NCBI GenBank assembly: GCA_936450465.1
Contig: OW388294.1
Coordinates: 68,280,075 to 68,344,074 of the forward strand
Length of the DNA stretch: 64,000 nucleotides
DNA from: Gibbula magus
Lineage: Eukaryota; Mollusca; Gastropoda; Trochida; Trochidae
Direction of reading: 5' to 3'
Part shown: positions 14,201-29,200 of the stretch, in pieces
Position numbering within the stretch: position 1 is the first letter of the stretch
Layout of the letters: each line of letters begins with the position of its first letter
Translations under genes and position numbers: made by a program
The notes under the pieces: model-generated
Database searches by the model: none
Told to the model about the DNA's origin: nothing
The model's input: only the letters and a program-made list of their open reading frames with translations

Positions 14201-17200
14201 CCGCAGTTAATATTAGAAGATTAATCATTTTATAACACACCTGTTTGATTTTAATGTCTTTGCTTATATACAACTAAGTGGTATCCATGTATATTTTAGC
14301 TACTGCATATTCGTAGTGTTTCATAAAACATAGATGTGGCATTTGGGGGATAAATATGTAAAATATTGAAATTTTGTACCTGCAAATATGGTGTTTTAGC
14401 TACGACATATGAAGCTATATGAAAGTTTCCGTTTAATATTATTCCTGTTAGAACAACATCAGAATACATTACCTATGAAAAGGTATCTGTTTTGTATTAT
14501 GGAAAGAAAACAGAAACCTGATAATAAAAGGAACGATGTTTAATTTTGATATTTATTTTTTTTCAGGCTGTATACGGTAGACGGCGATACAAAGATGTCA
14601 TCTGATATCTGGGAAAAGTGCATCGTTTGCGGCACAGCTGGCGGTGACCTCAGATGCCCTGGGAATGGAAATGCCCCCAACGTGCTTGGTTATTAAATGT
14701 GTATGAACGGTTTTACGGAGTTAGGGAAGTTGCCGTCAAGTTTACAGAACTGTCATTATCAAAGTGCATCGCAGCTGTTGACACATCAAGCAAAATGGCA
14801 CAAGGCATGTCGTCTGAAATATGCATCATCAAAACTGAGCAGATTACAGGAGAGGACACTGAAGAGTGGAAACATTGCAGACACCCCTGAAAGGAAATCA
14901 AAACGACCAAGTGAATCACGTCAAATATGTGAGCAGCAATGCATATTCTGTCAAGAAGCGGAGGGTCCGTTACACAGGTGTTCTACTTTGTCATTGGATG
15001 CTGGTGTCAGGACCATGGCAACAGAACTCCAGGATACTGATTAACTATCCAGAATTTCAGGTGGAGACCTCATTGCTATTGAAGCTATGTATCACAACAC
15101 ATGTCTTAGGACTTACAAAAATAGACACAGAACTTTAGAAAGGGAACAGAATAATCAGGAATCAGACGATTCACATCAGATGAAACAGTCTCATGTCTTT
15201 GCAGAATTAGTCTCCTACATAGAAAGTTCTGTTGAAGAAGGACAGTATATATTCCCCTTAGCGGAGCTACATAAGCTATATTCGGACAAACTGGACACTT
15301 TTGGATATGGCAGAATCACCAACAAAACCAGGTTGAAGGAAAGAATAAAAGATCAGTTCATAGGTCAATGTCAGGAACAGACAGATGGGAGGAATACTTT
15401 GCTTGTTTTCAATGAGGGGATGAGATTGATGATGAGAAGGGCAATGCAAAATCGTGATTTTGAAGAGGAAGCTCTTAATCTGGCCAAGATCACAAAACGT
15501 ATTAGAGGAGACATGTTTAGTGACGACTTCTTCCACTTTGATGGTACATTTCCTGATGATTGTGAAAGGAACTCGATTCCCAGCAGCCTGAAGTCATTTG
15601 TGTCGACGTTGCTCTATGGTAACAACATACAGGATGATGACATGACTAATTCAAGAGCCTGTCTGACTATTTCTCAGCTAATTCTCTTCAATTCAAAAGG
15701 CAAAAACTCAAACCTTGAAAGAACTCGGCATTCCAAGAAAAGAGAGCCTCCACTTCCACTATATGTCGGCTTGGATGTACACACACAAACGCGAAACAAG
15801 AACATTTTGACTCAACTGTATCAATTGGGACTCAGTGTTAGCTATGAACGTGTGTTAGAAATAGAAGATGGACTTACAAGTGCCGTTTGTCAGCGGTATG
15901 TATCAGAAGACATGGTTCGCCCATCACAGATTCGAAAGGACATATTCACTGTTGGGGCTCTGGATAACATTGACCATAATCCAACATCATCAACAGCTGA
16001 AGGTTCATTCCATGGAACAAGTATCAGCATTCTTCAGTTTCCAACCGCTGAGAACCCTGGCACTACCACGGAACCTGTCAAGCTCTGTCTGGATTCCAAC
16101 ACAGTTACTCCTTCTCTTCCTGACAGATACTCCATTGTCCCAGCAGTATCCTACAGGATTGACTCCTTGTCAGTGCCTGAAGTAAATGTCGAAGAAACAA
16201 CTGGATGCATTGAAAGTTCACAAGAACAGGAAAACAAATGGATTTTGCAGAGTATTTCTCTTCTTCAAAAGGACAATTTTGAGGAAACTGACTTCATCTC
16301 ATGGGGAGCATATCACGCATCACAACAACCTGAAGCATCAACTGAAGCTAGTGTTAGTTGCCTCCTGTCACTGTTCGATGAGAAAGCTGCAACCATCAGT
16401 ATGGTCAAACATGGAATGAACATCATTAAAGAATTAACGACATTCTGCAACCCAGGTCAGGTTCCAGTCATGGCAGTGGATCAACCTCTTTTTGCACTTG
16501 CAAAATATGTTCAATGGGGATGTCCAAACGTCTTTGGGGAAGCTCTGTTCACAGTGATGCTAGGTGGCTTGCATACTGAGATGGTATTATGGAGGATGAT
16601 GGGAAATCTGTTGGAGGATTCAGGGTGGACTGTGGCTTTGTCAGAGGCAGGAGTGGCATCTTCTGGAACTGCCGATTCATTTCTCTCAGCATCTCACGTA
16701 ACAAAGACAAGGCATGCTCTCCAGGTAACTGCTCTCACTCTAGCAAAACTCCAACGAGATGCATGCAAAACATTGAATGGTTACTGTGAGGAGAAAACGT
16801 TTCAACAGTGGAAGAAGCAAATGATGCAGACGGAACCGATGTTCAAGTTTTGGGATATGATCCTTCAACTGGAAACTCTTGTTCTGATCTTTGTCCGATC
16901 TCATTGTGAAAGGAACTTTACTGCTTATGTGGAGGTAATGGACCAGCTTGCTCCATAGTTCTTCATCTTGGACCATACCAATTATGCCCGCTGGCTATCT
17001 GTACACATCCGAGATATGAAGTGTCTACTGTCATCCTCCTCAGGCGAATTCAGAAGAAACTGGTGTTTTCAAAAGACAACAAGAACATTCTCGGCCATGC
17101 CACTAGATCAAGCCCATGAGCAGAACAACAAGACTGTCAAGGACTCTGGTGGAGCCGTTGGTTTGACAGAAAACCCCAAAGCCCTGAAGCGTTGGATGAT

Positions 17201-20200
17201 TGCGGGACCAGAGCAATCACATCTCCTTCAAGAATTTGAAAAGCAAAAGGATAAAACACCGGATGAATCCAAAAGCCACGAACAGAGTCAAGCAAAGCAG
17301 AATAAGTTTAAGACCCAAATAGACCAGCTGTATAAAACAATTACAACAATGGGGAATCCATATCTGGAGGAATCTACAGAATTGATGACCCTCGACACTC
17401 ATGACTGTGTAGATGAATGTGTGACCACAGCACTCTATACCCTTGAACCTGCAGGCAGAGAACAGTATGATCACTTTGTTCAGAATACCTTTAAGGAGAG
17501 AATACACCCAATTCATGCCCCCATCAAAAGAAACCATTTGCCACTCTTTAGGAGGAGGCAACCGAAAGCCAAATCAAGGATCAAATGTCAAGTTGAAGAC
17601 ATCAAAAGTGACTACGGCCTGTTCAGTCAGATGTTCATAGCCTGCCAAGTGCGCCAAGCTGACCTGTCCGAGTTCTTTAGCCATGCAAATAACCATTGGC
17701 CAGTCTCCTTGTCTCAACATGGAAAACTCCGACTCCCCTCAAGCAAATCTGAATTGCTTGACTGCTTCAAAAAGCATTTTCTTGGTGGAGAACAACCTGA
17801 CGTGGATGCAAAGATCTTTGATGGAGCAGCTATTGTCCACTCTCTACGACCTGGGGAAGCAAAGACATTTGGTGAATACTGTGACATGGTTTTCCTACCT
17901 TGGACAGAACGCTAACTGAACAACTGCAAACGCATCGACATTGTGTGGGACTCATACATAGATGGAAGTCTGAAGGAGGCAACCAGAGAAAAGCGAGGCA
18001 AGGGGAAGCGGCGGAAGGTGTCACATCAAACAAAACTACCAGCAAACTTCCCGCTGTTCCTTCAAGATTCCAAGAACAAGGAGGAATTGTTTGAACTTCT
18101 GACTGATGGAGTCTCTGGACACACTTACGGAACCGGAAAACAAGTATTCATCACATCCGGTCAAACGGTTTCCTCCAACAGTGATGAAACAATGAGTGCC
18201 AGCGATCATGAGGAAGCAGACACCCGCATTTGTCAACATGTCGAGGATGTTCTGAGGAAAGGAGGCTCCAAAGTCTTAGTCAGCACAGTTGACACAGATG
18301 TCATCATAGTTTGGTAGGAAACTTTTCAAAACTTGAAACTCACAACGCATCTCTTCAGCTATACGTCGCTTTTGGGAAAGGAAAACATTTCAGATTGTAT
18401 GATATCAAATCCATCAGCAAAGACCTCGGACACACGATATCAAATGCTCTTCCTTTCTTTCATGCCTTTACCGGATACGATACCACATCACAATTTGGTG
18501 GAAAAGGGAAAAAGACAGCATGGAAGACGTGGCTTGCCTATCCAGAAGCTTCTGTTGGTTTTCTTTGTCCAACCTTTGAGCCATTTTCTCCTGTTAAGGA
18601 ACATTCGAGGGAATTTGCTACAATTGAACGATTTGTGTGCATCGTGTATGACAGCAGCACTGAACTTGACAAAGTCAATGATCTGAGACAAGAGATGTTC
18701 TGCCAAGGAAAACGTGTCAAGATGATGAACAATCTGCCATCAACGAGGAATGCTCTGATTCAGCATACAAACCGGAGTATCTTCCAAGCCAGCATTTGGA
18801 TTGGTAGTTTAACCCCACAGCTGAATGCCCCGGATCCAAGTTCACTAGGATGGAGAAAGGAAGAGAATTCTTGGTGTCAAGTCTGGACACCATTTAAAGG
18901 GCCAAAATCGAATTGGCATTGGCGACAATATGAAAATAAGAATTTTCCCGCCATTTTGGCCGCCATCTTGAATTTCGACAAAAGTAGGTCAACAAAATCG
19001 GGCACCCCCATCTAGTATGATTGAATATGGTATTCCAAGCTTGTATGCGAATTTTCATGCTTAAGTCCACCAAATAACTATTTTTACCCTATGCCACTGC
19101 ACTATTGAAGATGCTATAATTCTACTATAATCTATATTTGTGAATCAATATACTTCCATTGGAGAACTCAAATATAAAATGTCTCATATATTGAAGTTGA
19201 AACATAAATAATTAAACACTGGAGTGAAATCTAACTTTTATAAATGTGTTGAAGATAAAGTCAACAGAATTGGGATCTAATGATAGAAACTACGAATACG
19301 AAAGTGAATATTTGATAAGCCTATTCGAGAATAAATACTCTTCCATTGTAAAAACTCATTGATAACCCAAATCGAAAAAGTTTGAAGAATTGATTGGAAA
19401 ATATAAATTAAACATGAGAGTTAAATCTATTAAAGATATGTTGATGAATATATAATACAACGAATTGTGTTTGATAAATAGAAATTATGATTACAATAGT
19501 GAATAATTTTGACAAACCTTCAACTGGATGGCTGCCTCTAGTTTCTAACTTGGGTGATGGACCTTTAAACATAGCATACAGTGTACATTGATAATAAGAA
19601 AGATACATGTACATACTGTTTATGTGTGAATGACAGTGAGCAATATCGCTTTTGAAAGAGTCTGTTGTTTTGACAAATTAAACAGTATATCAACATTTAC
19701 GCCAAAGGAAATTGTAATACTCGAATTATCTGCTTTGAAACATTACGAAATCCTACTGCCAACGTATTCAAAGTAATATTTTCTAACAAAACCTCCGTTC
19801 AATACATAATACAGATGTATTAGAATTGGTCAATGCGTATTCAAAAGTATTGCCTTCTAGACTATCTATAATTCTCAATGCAAATTGAAATGTTTTTCAA
19901 AGTAAATATGAGATTATAGATTTGACCATCTTGATCAATATGATTATTTCAATCCACATGGATATTTACATCCCCTCAAGCCACATAGCAGTAGAAAAAG
20001 CTTTTCTGGTACAAAAACCCTGAGTCAAAATAAAAATACAAACGTTTTCGTTCATCTGGCGCTGGAGTTGTTTCTTCTTGGTTGAAAGATTGTGTTTCCT
20101 CTTGAGTTAAACCTATAAGGAAAACATTATGTTAATGAATAGTCTTAGTGTAACAAAAGGTAATTCTTATCAACTAAAACATGCATTAGAGATGCTATAA

Positions 20201-23200
20201 CCTTAAGCAAAACAGCAACATATTGCTTATTTCTATTCGAGAATCAATAATCTGCCATTGTAAAAACCTATGGATAACTCAAATATAAAATGTTTCTGAT
20301 ATCTCTTATATAAGTTGTTATATGAATTCAATACGAGAGCTGAATCTATATGTTTTCTAATGTGTTGATGAATATATAATCAAGAAAAGTTGATCTACTG
20401 ATGAAAACTACGAATATAATAGTAAATATTTGAAAAGCTTCAACTGGAAGACTTTTTCATTGCTTAAGCAATCGGTGGTGCACCTTTGAAAATAGCGTAC
20501 ATGTTTGATAAGAAAGATATATACATGTGCATACTGTTTATATATGAAAAACATAGGGCAATGTAAGTTTTGATAGAGTCTGCTTTCTGACAAAGAGTAC
20601 AAATTGCTTATAATACTTTTGGATTGTTTTCATCTCGGATGTTTACCTCATTTGCATAATATAAGTTTCAGAACGGATTTTAACTTCACTGGGAAAATTA
20701 AAACAAGAGCGCTATTATCAGATCTTGAATAAATTGTGGTTTGTTTCATTTACCCACACGTTGTGATTTAGTTTTATCACTAATTAATCGAAATATTGTT
20801 TACTTGATGAACATAAAATTATTTTAAAATAAAACATACAATGAAGTGCTATAGTTCGGAAGCACAGGTCATATCTACATGTATTTTTGAATCAATGCTC
20901 TGCAATGTTAAAACCAATGGTTACTAAACTATTTCGAAAATTGGAGTTGAAATATAATATCAACAAGAAAGCATAATCTTTTAAAATTGAATGTGATTAT
21001 GAAGATAAAAGCAACAACCTTTGGTCTATTGAAATTATGAATACGATAATGCGTGATGTGAGATACCTTCAGCTGGAAGGTTGTCTCTTTTTCCAAGTTT
21101 TGTAGGGTACATGTATGATAAGAACGATGCATGTACATACTGTTTATATACGAAGGAAATTGGGCAATACCACTTTTGAAATTCTACCTTTCTGACAAGT
21201 TCGTCAATACATAAACATTTACATCAAAGGAAATTGTAATATTTGAATTATATGATTATGAAAGATTAACACATCTTATTTTATAGATGAATTGACATAA
21301 ATGTGAAAGTAGGTGAATGTGAATGGGCGCTATTCTAATAGGAGTAATATATTCTGACTTCCTTGAATTGAATCCCCTTAAACTACGAATAAGCAGAAAA
21401 AGCTTTGCTGGTACATGTACACATAACGTGATTGAACGGATTACGTTTAATAGTCAATCTAAAATACAAACGTTTTTGTTCAGATGGTGACCCAGCTGTA
21501 TCTTCTTGGTGGAGAGATTGTGGTTCCTCTGGAGTTGTACCGTAAATGAAAGCTTTATGTGAATATGTATTGTTAGTTTATCAGAAGACAATTCTTTTGA
21601 ACTAAGACATCCATTGAAGATGCTATATTTCTACTATAATTTATATTTGTGAATCAATATACTTCCATTGTAAATACCCATGGAGAACTCAAATATAAAA
21701 TGTCTAATATATTGAAGTTGAAACATAAATAAATAAACACGGGAGTTAAATATAACTTTTATAAATGTGTTGAAGATATATAGTCAACAGAATTTTGATC
21801 TACTGATAGAAACCACGAATACGAAAGTGAATATTTGATAAGCCTATTCAAGAATAAATACTCTTCCATTGTAAAAACTTATTGATCACCAAAATCGAAA
21901 ATGTTTGAAAAATGTATTGTAAAATATCAATTAAACATGAGAGTTAAATATATTAAAGATATGTTGATGAAGATATAATACAACGAATTTTGATTTATAA
22001 ATAGAAATTATGATTACAATAGTGAATAATTTTGACAAAACTTCAACTGGATGGCTGTCTCTAGTTTCTAACTGTGGTGGTGGACCTTTAAACATAGCAT
22101 ACAGTGTACATTGACAATAAGAAAGATACATGTACATACATGTACTGTTTATATGTGAACGACAGTGGGCAATATCGCTTTTGAAAGAGTCTGTTGTTTT
22201 GACAGATTTAACAGTACATCAACATTTACACCAAAGGAAATTGTAATATTTGAATTATCTGTTTTTGAAACATTACGAAATCCTACTGCCAACAATGTGA
22301 AAATAATAATACGAAATGGTCAGTTCTATTCAAAGTAATATCTTCTAACAATGTTGTTCAATAACTAATACAGATTTATCAGAATTGTGACCAGATGGTC
22401 ATTAGATATTCATAGTTATTGCATTCTCAACTATCTATAGTTTTCAATGGAGATGGAAATGGTGTTCAAAGTAAAAGATGAGATTATAGATTTGATCACC
22501 CTGATACATACTGTTTATATACGAAAGACATTGGGCAATACCACTTTTGAAAGTCTACCTGTCTGACAAGTTCTTCAATACATAAACATTTACATCAAAG
22601 GAAATTGTAATATTTGAATTATATGATTATGAAACATTAACACATCTTATTTTATAGATGAATTGACATAAATGTGAAAGTAGGTGAATGTGAATGGGCG
22701 CTATTCTAATCAGAGTAATATATTCTGACTTCCTTGAATTGAATCTCCTTAAACTACGAATAAGCAGAAAAAGCTTTGCTGGTACATGTACACATAACGT
22801 GATTGAACGGATTACGTTTAATAGTCAATCTAAAATACAAACGTTTTTGTTCAGATGGTGACCCAGCTGTATCTTCTTGGGCGAGAGATTGTGGTTCCTC
22901 TGGAGTTGTACCGTAAATGAAAGCTTCATGTGAATATGTATTGTTAGTTTATCAGAAGACAATTCTTTTGAACTAAGACATGCATTGAAGATGCTATAGT
23001 TCTACTATAATTTATATTTGTGAATCAATATACTTCCATTGTAAATACCCATGGAGAACTCAAATATACAATGTCTAATATATTGAAGTTGAAACATAAA
23101 TAAATAAACACGGGAGTTAAATATAACTTTTATAAATGTGTTGAAGATATATAGTCAACAGAATTTTGATCTACTGATAGAAACCACGAATACGAAAGTG

Positions 23201-26200
23201 AATATTTGATAAGCCTATTCAAGAATAAATACTCTTCCATTGTAAAAACTTATTGATCACCAAAATCGAAAATGTTTGAAAAATGTATTGTAAAATATCA
23301 ATTAAACATGAGAGTTAAATATATTAAAGATATGTTGATGAAGATATAATACAACGAATTTTGATTTATAAATAGAAATTATGATTACAATAGTGAATAA
23401 TTTTGACAAAACTTCAACTGGATGGCTGTCTCTAGTTTCTAACTGTGGTGGTGGACCTTTAAACATAGCATACAGTGTACATTGACAATAAGAAAGATAC
23501 ATGTACATACATGTACTGTTTATATGTGAACGACAGTGGGCAATATCGCTTTTGAAAGAGTCTGTTGTTTTGACAGATTTAACAGTACATCAACATTTAC
23601 ACCAAAGGAAATTGTAATATTTGAATTATCTGTTTTTGAAACATTACGAAATCCTACTGCCAACAATGTGAAAATAATAATACGAAATGGTCAGTTCTAT
23701 TCAAAGTAATATCTTCTAACAATGTTGTTCAATAACTAATACAGATTTATCAGAATTGTGACCAGATGGTCATTAGATATTCATAGTTATTGCATTCTCA
23801 ACTATCTATAGTTTTCAATGGAGATGGAAATGGTGTTCAAAGTAAAAGATGAGATTATAGATTTGATCACCCTGATACATACTGTTTATATACGAAAGAC
23901 ATTGGGCAATACCACTTTTGAAAGTCTACCTGTCTGACAAGTTCTTCAATACATAAACATTTACATCAAAGGAAATTGTAATATTTGAATTATATGATTA
24001 TGAAACATTAACACATCTTATTTTATAGATGAATTGACATAAATGTGAAAGTAGGTGAATGTGAATGGGCGCTATTCTAATCAGAGTAATATATTCTGAC
24101 TTCCTTGAATTGAATCCCCTTAAACTACGAATAAGCAGAAAAAGCTTTGCTGGTACATGTACACATAACGTGATTGAACGGATTACGTTTAATAGTCAAT
24201 CTAAAATACAAACGTTTTTGTTCAGATGGTGACCCAGCTGTATCTTCTTGGGCGAGAGATTGTGGTTCCTCTGGAGTTGTACCGTAAATGAAAGCTTCAT
24301 GTGAATATGTATTGTTAGTTTATCAGAAGACAATTCTTTTGAACTAAGACATGCATTGAAGATGCTATAGTTCTACTATAATTTATATTTGTGAATCAAT
24401 ATACTTCCATTGTAAATACCCATGGAGAACTCAAATATACAATGTCTAATATATTGAAGTTGAAACATAAATAAATAAACACGGGAGTTAAATATAACTT
24501 TTATAAATGTGTTGAAGATATATAGTCAACAGAATTTTGATCTACTGATAGAAACCACGAATACGAAAGTGAATATTTGATAAGCCTATTCAAGAATAAA
24601 TACTCTTCCATTGTAAAAACTTATTGATCACCAAAATCGAAAATGTTTGAAAAATGTATTGTAAAATATCAATTAAACATGAGAGTTAAATATATTAAAG
24701 ATATGTTGATGAAGATATAATACAACGAATTTTGATTTATAAATAGAAATTATGATTACAATAGTGAATAATTTTGACAAAACTTCAACTGGATGGCTGT
24801 CTCTAGTTTCTAACTGTGGTGGTGGACCTTTAAACATAGCATACAGTGTACATTGACAATAAGAAAGATACATGTACATACATGTACTGTTTATATGTGA
24901 ACGACAGTGGGCAATATCGCTTTTGAAAGAGTCTGTTGTTTTGACAGATTTAACAGTACATCAACATTTACACCAAAGGAAATTGTAATATTTGAATTAT
25001 CTGTTTTTGAAACATTACGAAATCCTACTGCCAACAATGTGAAAATAATAATACGAAATGGTCAGTTCTATTCAAAGTAATATCTTCTAACAATGTTGTT
25101 CAATAACTAATACAGATTTATCAGAATTGTGACCAGATGGTCATTAGATATTCATAGTTATTGCATTCTCAACTATCTATAGTTTTCAATGGAGATGGAA
25201 ATGGTGTTCAAAGTAAAAGATGAGATTATAGATTTGATCACCCTGATACATACTGTTTATATACGAAAGACATTGGGCAATACCACTTTTGAAAGTCTAC
25301 CTGTCTGACAAGTTCTTCAATACATAAACATTTACATCAAAGGAAATTGTAATATTTGAATTATATGATTATGAAACATTAACAGATCTCATTTTATAGA
25401 AGTTTTGACATAAATGTGTAAGTAGGTGAATGTGAATGGGCGCTATTCTAATCAGAGTAATATATTCTGACTTCTTCGAATTGAATCCCCTTAAACTACG
25501 AATAAGCAGAAAAAGCTTTGCTGGTACATGTACACATAACGTGATTGAACGAGTCAATCTAAAATACAAACGTTTTCGTTCAGATGGTGACCCAGCTGTA
25601 TCTTCTTGGTGGAGAGATTGTGGTTCCTCTGGAGTTGTACCGTAAATGAAAGCTTTATGTGAATATGTATTGTTAGTTTATCAGAAGAACATTCTTTTGA
25701 ACTAAAACATGCATTGAAGATGCTATAATTCTACCATAATTTATATTTGTGAATCAATATACTTCCATTGTAAATACCAATGGAGAACTCAAATATAAAA
25801 TGTCTCATATATTGAATTTGAAACATAAATAATTAAACACGGGAGTTAGATATAACTTTTATAAATGTGTTGAAGTTATAGTCAACAGAAATTTGATCTA
25901 CTGATAGAAACTACGAATACGAAAGTGAATATTTGATAAGCCTATTCAAGAATAAATACTCTTCCATTTTAAAAACTCATTGATCACCCAAATCGGAAAA
26001 GTATAAAAAAAATTGATTGTAAAATAGAAATTAAACATGAGAGCTAAATCTAGTAAAGATATGTTGATGAAGATATGATACAACGAATTTTGATTTATAA
26101 ATAGAAATTATGATTACAATAGTGAATAATTTAACAAACCTTCAACTGGATGGCTGTCTCTAGTTTCTAACTGTGGTGGTGGACCTTTAAACAAAGCATA

Positions 26201-29200
26201 TAGTGTACATTAATAATAAGAAAGATAATTGTACATACATGTACTGTTTATATGTGAACGACAGTTGGCAATATCGCTTTTGAAAGAGTCTGTTGTTTTG
26301 AGAAATTTAACAGTACATAAACATCTACTCCAAAGGAAATTGAAATATTTGAATTATCTGTTTTTGAAACATGACGAAATCCTACTGCCAACAATGTGAT
26401 TATAATAATACGAAATGGTCAGTTCTATTTAAAGTAATATCTTCTAACAATGTTGTTCAATACCTAATACAGATTTATCAGAATTTTGTATTCATTACGT
26501 ATTCATAGTTATTGCATTCTCAACTATCTATAGTTTTCAATGCAGATGGAAATGTTGTTCAAAGTAAAAGATGAGATAAGAGATTTGATCACCCTGATCC
26601 ATTAGGGTATTTCAATCCTCAATGATACTTAAATCCCCTCAAGCTACGAAGCAGTAGACAAAGCATTGCTGGTAGAAATACCCTGATTGAAGACGATAAG
26701 CTTTGATAATACAAATAAAATACAAACGTTTTCGTTCAGCTGGCGATGCAGATGTATATTCTGGGTGGAGAGATTGTGTTTCCTCTTGAGTTATACCTTT
26801 AAGGAAGGCTTTGTTTGAATACATGTTGTTAGTTTATCAGAAGAAAATTCTTTTGAACTAAAACATGAATTGAAGACGCTATATTTCTGAAGCGATTATC
26901 AACATATAGCTTATTTCTATATGTGAATCAATATTCTGCCATGGTAAAAATCCAATGATAACATTTCTCTTATATCGAAGTTGTAATATGAATTATATCT
27001 AAATCTATATTGTCTTTTTCATGTGTTGATGAAGATATAATCAAAATAATTTGATCTACTGATGAAGACTAAAAGACATTATCTCCTTGGACATTAACAC
27101 ATCATATTTATAGCAGTATTGACATATGTGCGAAACTACGATTAAGTCTGTCAGTTCTTCTCAAAGTGACACACTTAATGCGAATGGAAATGTCGTTCAG
27201 AGTAAATATCAGATCACAGATTTGACCAACCTGCTATTTTTTGGGTATTTCTATCCTTAAGGATACTTAAATCCCCTCAAGCTATGAAGAAATACAATTG
27301 TAGTAGAAATAGCTTTGCTGCAACAAATGCCATGATTGAAATGAATAAGCTTTGATAGTCAAAATAAAATACGAACGTTTTCTTTCAGCTGGCGACGCAG
27401 ATGTATCGCCTGGAGGTGTTTCCTCTGGAGTTGTACCTTTAAGGAAAGTTTTATGCGAATGTACATTTGTACATATCGTTAGTTATCAAACGAAAATAAT
27501 TTTGAACTAAAACGTGTATTGGATATTCTGTAAAAACACATCATTCACCCAAATCTAAAATGTAAATGAGTGACTGTTCTAATCATAGTAATATCTTCCA
27601 ACATATCCTCGATTTCAATCCCCACAAATTACAAAGAAGCAGACTTAGCTTTGCTGGTACAAATACCCTGATTGGACGGGATTAGCTTTGATAGTCAAAA
27701 TAAAATACAAACGTTTTCTTTCAGCTAGCGACGCAGATGTATCTCCTGGAGGTAATGTGTGTGTTTCCTCTGGAGTTGTACTTTTAAGATTTTAAGCGTT
27801 ATCAGAATATATATTGTTAGAAAATTATTTTGAACTAAATCATACATTGGAGATACTATAATTCTGAAGCAAAACATCAACTTATAGCTAATTTATATTT
27901 GTGTATCAATATTCTGCCATTGTAAAAACCCATGGATAGCTCAAATATAATAAAATGTTTCTTATATCGAAGTAATAATATGAATTAAATACGAGAGCTA
28001 AATCTATATTTTTTTAATGTAATGAGGAAGATATAATCAAAGAAATTTGATCTACTGATGAAAACTAAGAATACGACAGTGAATATATGATAAGCCTTCA
28101 TGTGGACGACTCTCTTGTTGTTTTAACGTTGGTGTAGCACCTTTGAAATTAGCGTATATGTTTGATAAGAAAGAAACATGTGCATACTGTTTCTATATGT
28201 AAGACACAGGGCAATATCAGTGTTGATAGAGTCTGCTTTCTGACAAATTCTACAATTCATAAGGGTCTACTATACGCTTGCAAGGTTACCCTTTACTCTA
28301 ACACAACTCATGAGACAGGTCGCGTAGCGAGACGATGATCCTCAAGTTAAAAGCTAGCGAGAATAACACTCACTCGCAAGGAAACCCGCCCATAGGCGGA
28401 CGCTCGGAAGGCGTACCCTCACATGCTAACACAACTTACGAGGCAGGCAGCATAGCGAGACGCTGACCCCAAATAGAAAGCTAGCAAGAGTAACACTCAC
28501 TCGCAAGGCAACCCTTCCGTAAGCGGACGCTCGCAAGGCGTACCTTTACATGCTATTACAACTCATGAGGCAGGCAGAGTAGTGAGACGCTGACCCTCAA
28601 ATAGAAAGCTAGCGAGAGAAACACTCACTCGCAAGGAAACCCGTCCATAGGCGGACGCTCGGAAGGCGTACACTCACATGCTAACACAACTCACGAGGCA
28701 GGCAGCGTAGCGAGACGCTGAACCCAAATAGAAAGCTAGCAAGAGTAATACTCACTCGCAAGGTAACCCGTCCGTAAGCGGACGCTCGCAAGGCGTAACT
28801 TTACATGCTAACACAACTCATGAGGCAGACAGCGAAGCGAGACGCTGACCTTCAAATAGAAAGCTAGCGAGAGTAACACTCACTCACACAAGGAAACCAG
28901 CCCCAAGGTGGACGCTCGCAAGGCATACCCTCACATGCTAACACAACTCATGAGGCAGGCAGAGTAGCGAGACGCTGACCCTCAAATAGAAAGCTAGCGA
29001 GAGTAACACTCACTCGCAAGGAAACCCGCAACAAGGTGGACGCTCGCAAGATGTACCCTCACATGCTAACACAAATCATGAGGGAGGTAGCTTAGCGAGA
29101 AGTCGACCCTCAAGTTGAAATAGTGAATAATTTGACAAACCTTCAACTGGATGGCTGTCTCCTGTTTCTAACTTTGGTGATGGATCTTTAAACATAGCAT

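Larger units (their letters stand above)
11200..21600. repeat. Two ~2.5-kb array units (one split by transposon)
   Basis: Sequence from about 11.2-13.3 kb reappears at 19.5-21.6 kb with offsets of 8.25-8.32 kb; subtracting the 5.8-kb transposon leaves a unit near 2.5 kb. Each unit carries A, B, decayed A, decayed A, B. Confidence 0.75.
21130..26600. repeat. 1371-bp tandem units
   Basis: Unit period is exactly 1371 bp at 22501-23871 and 23872-25242, which I read as almost identical (one C/T difference noticed); diverged copies flank them at about 21130-22500 and 25243-26600. Each holds one A and one B exon. Confidence 0.9.

Noticed and set aside
14595..19015. Stop-codon reassignment to explain the in-frame stops
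   Set aside because: Neighbouring exons and the LINE ORF use the standard code, and there is also a frameshift, so decay is simpler.
28262..29118. GC-rich satellite considered as a CRISPR-like array or rRNA/tRNA cluster
   Set aside because: Monomers are contiguous 127-bp satellite units without spacers, and no cloverleaf or rRNA core is recognisable; the genome is eukaryotic.
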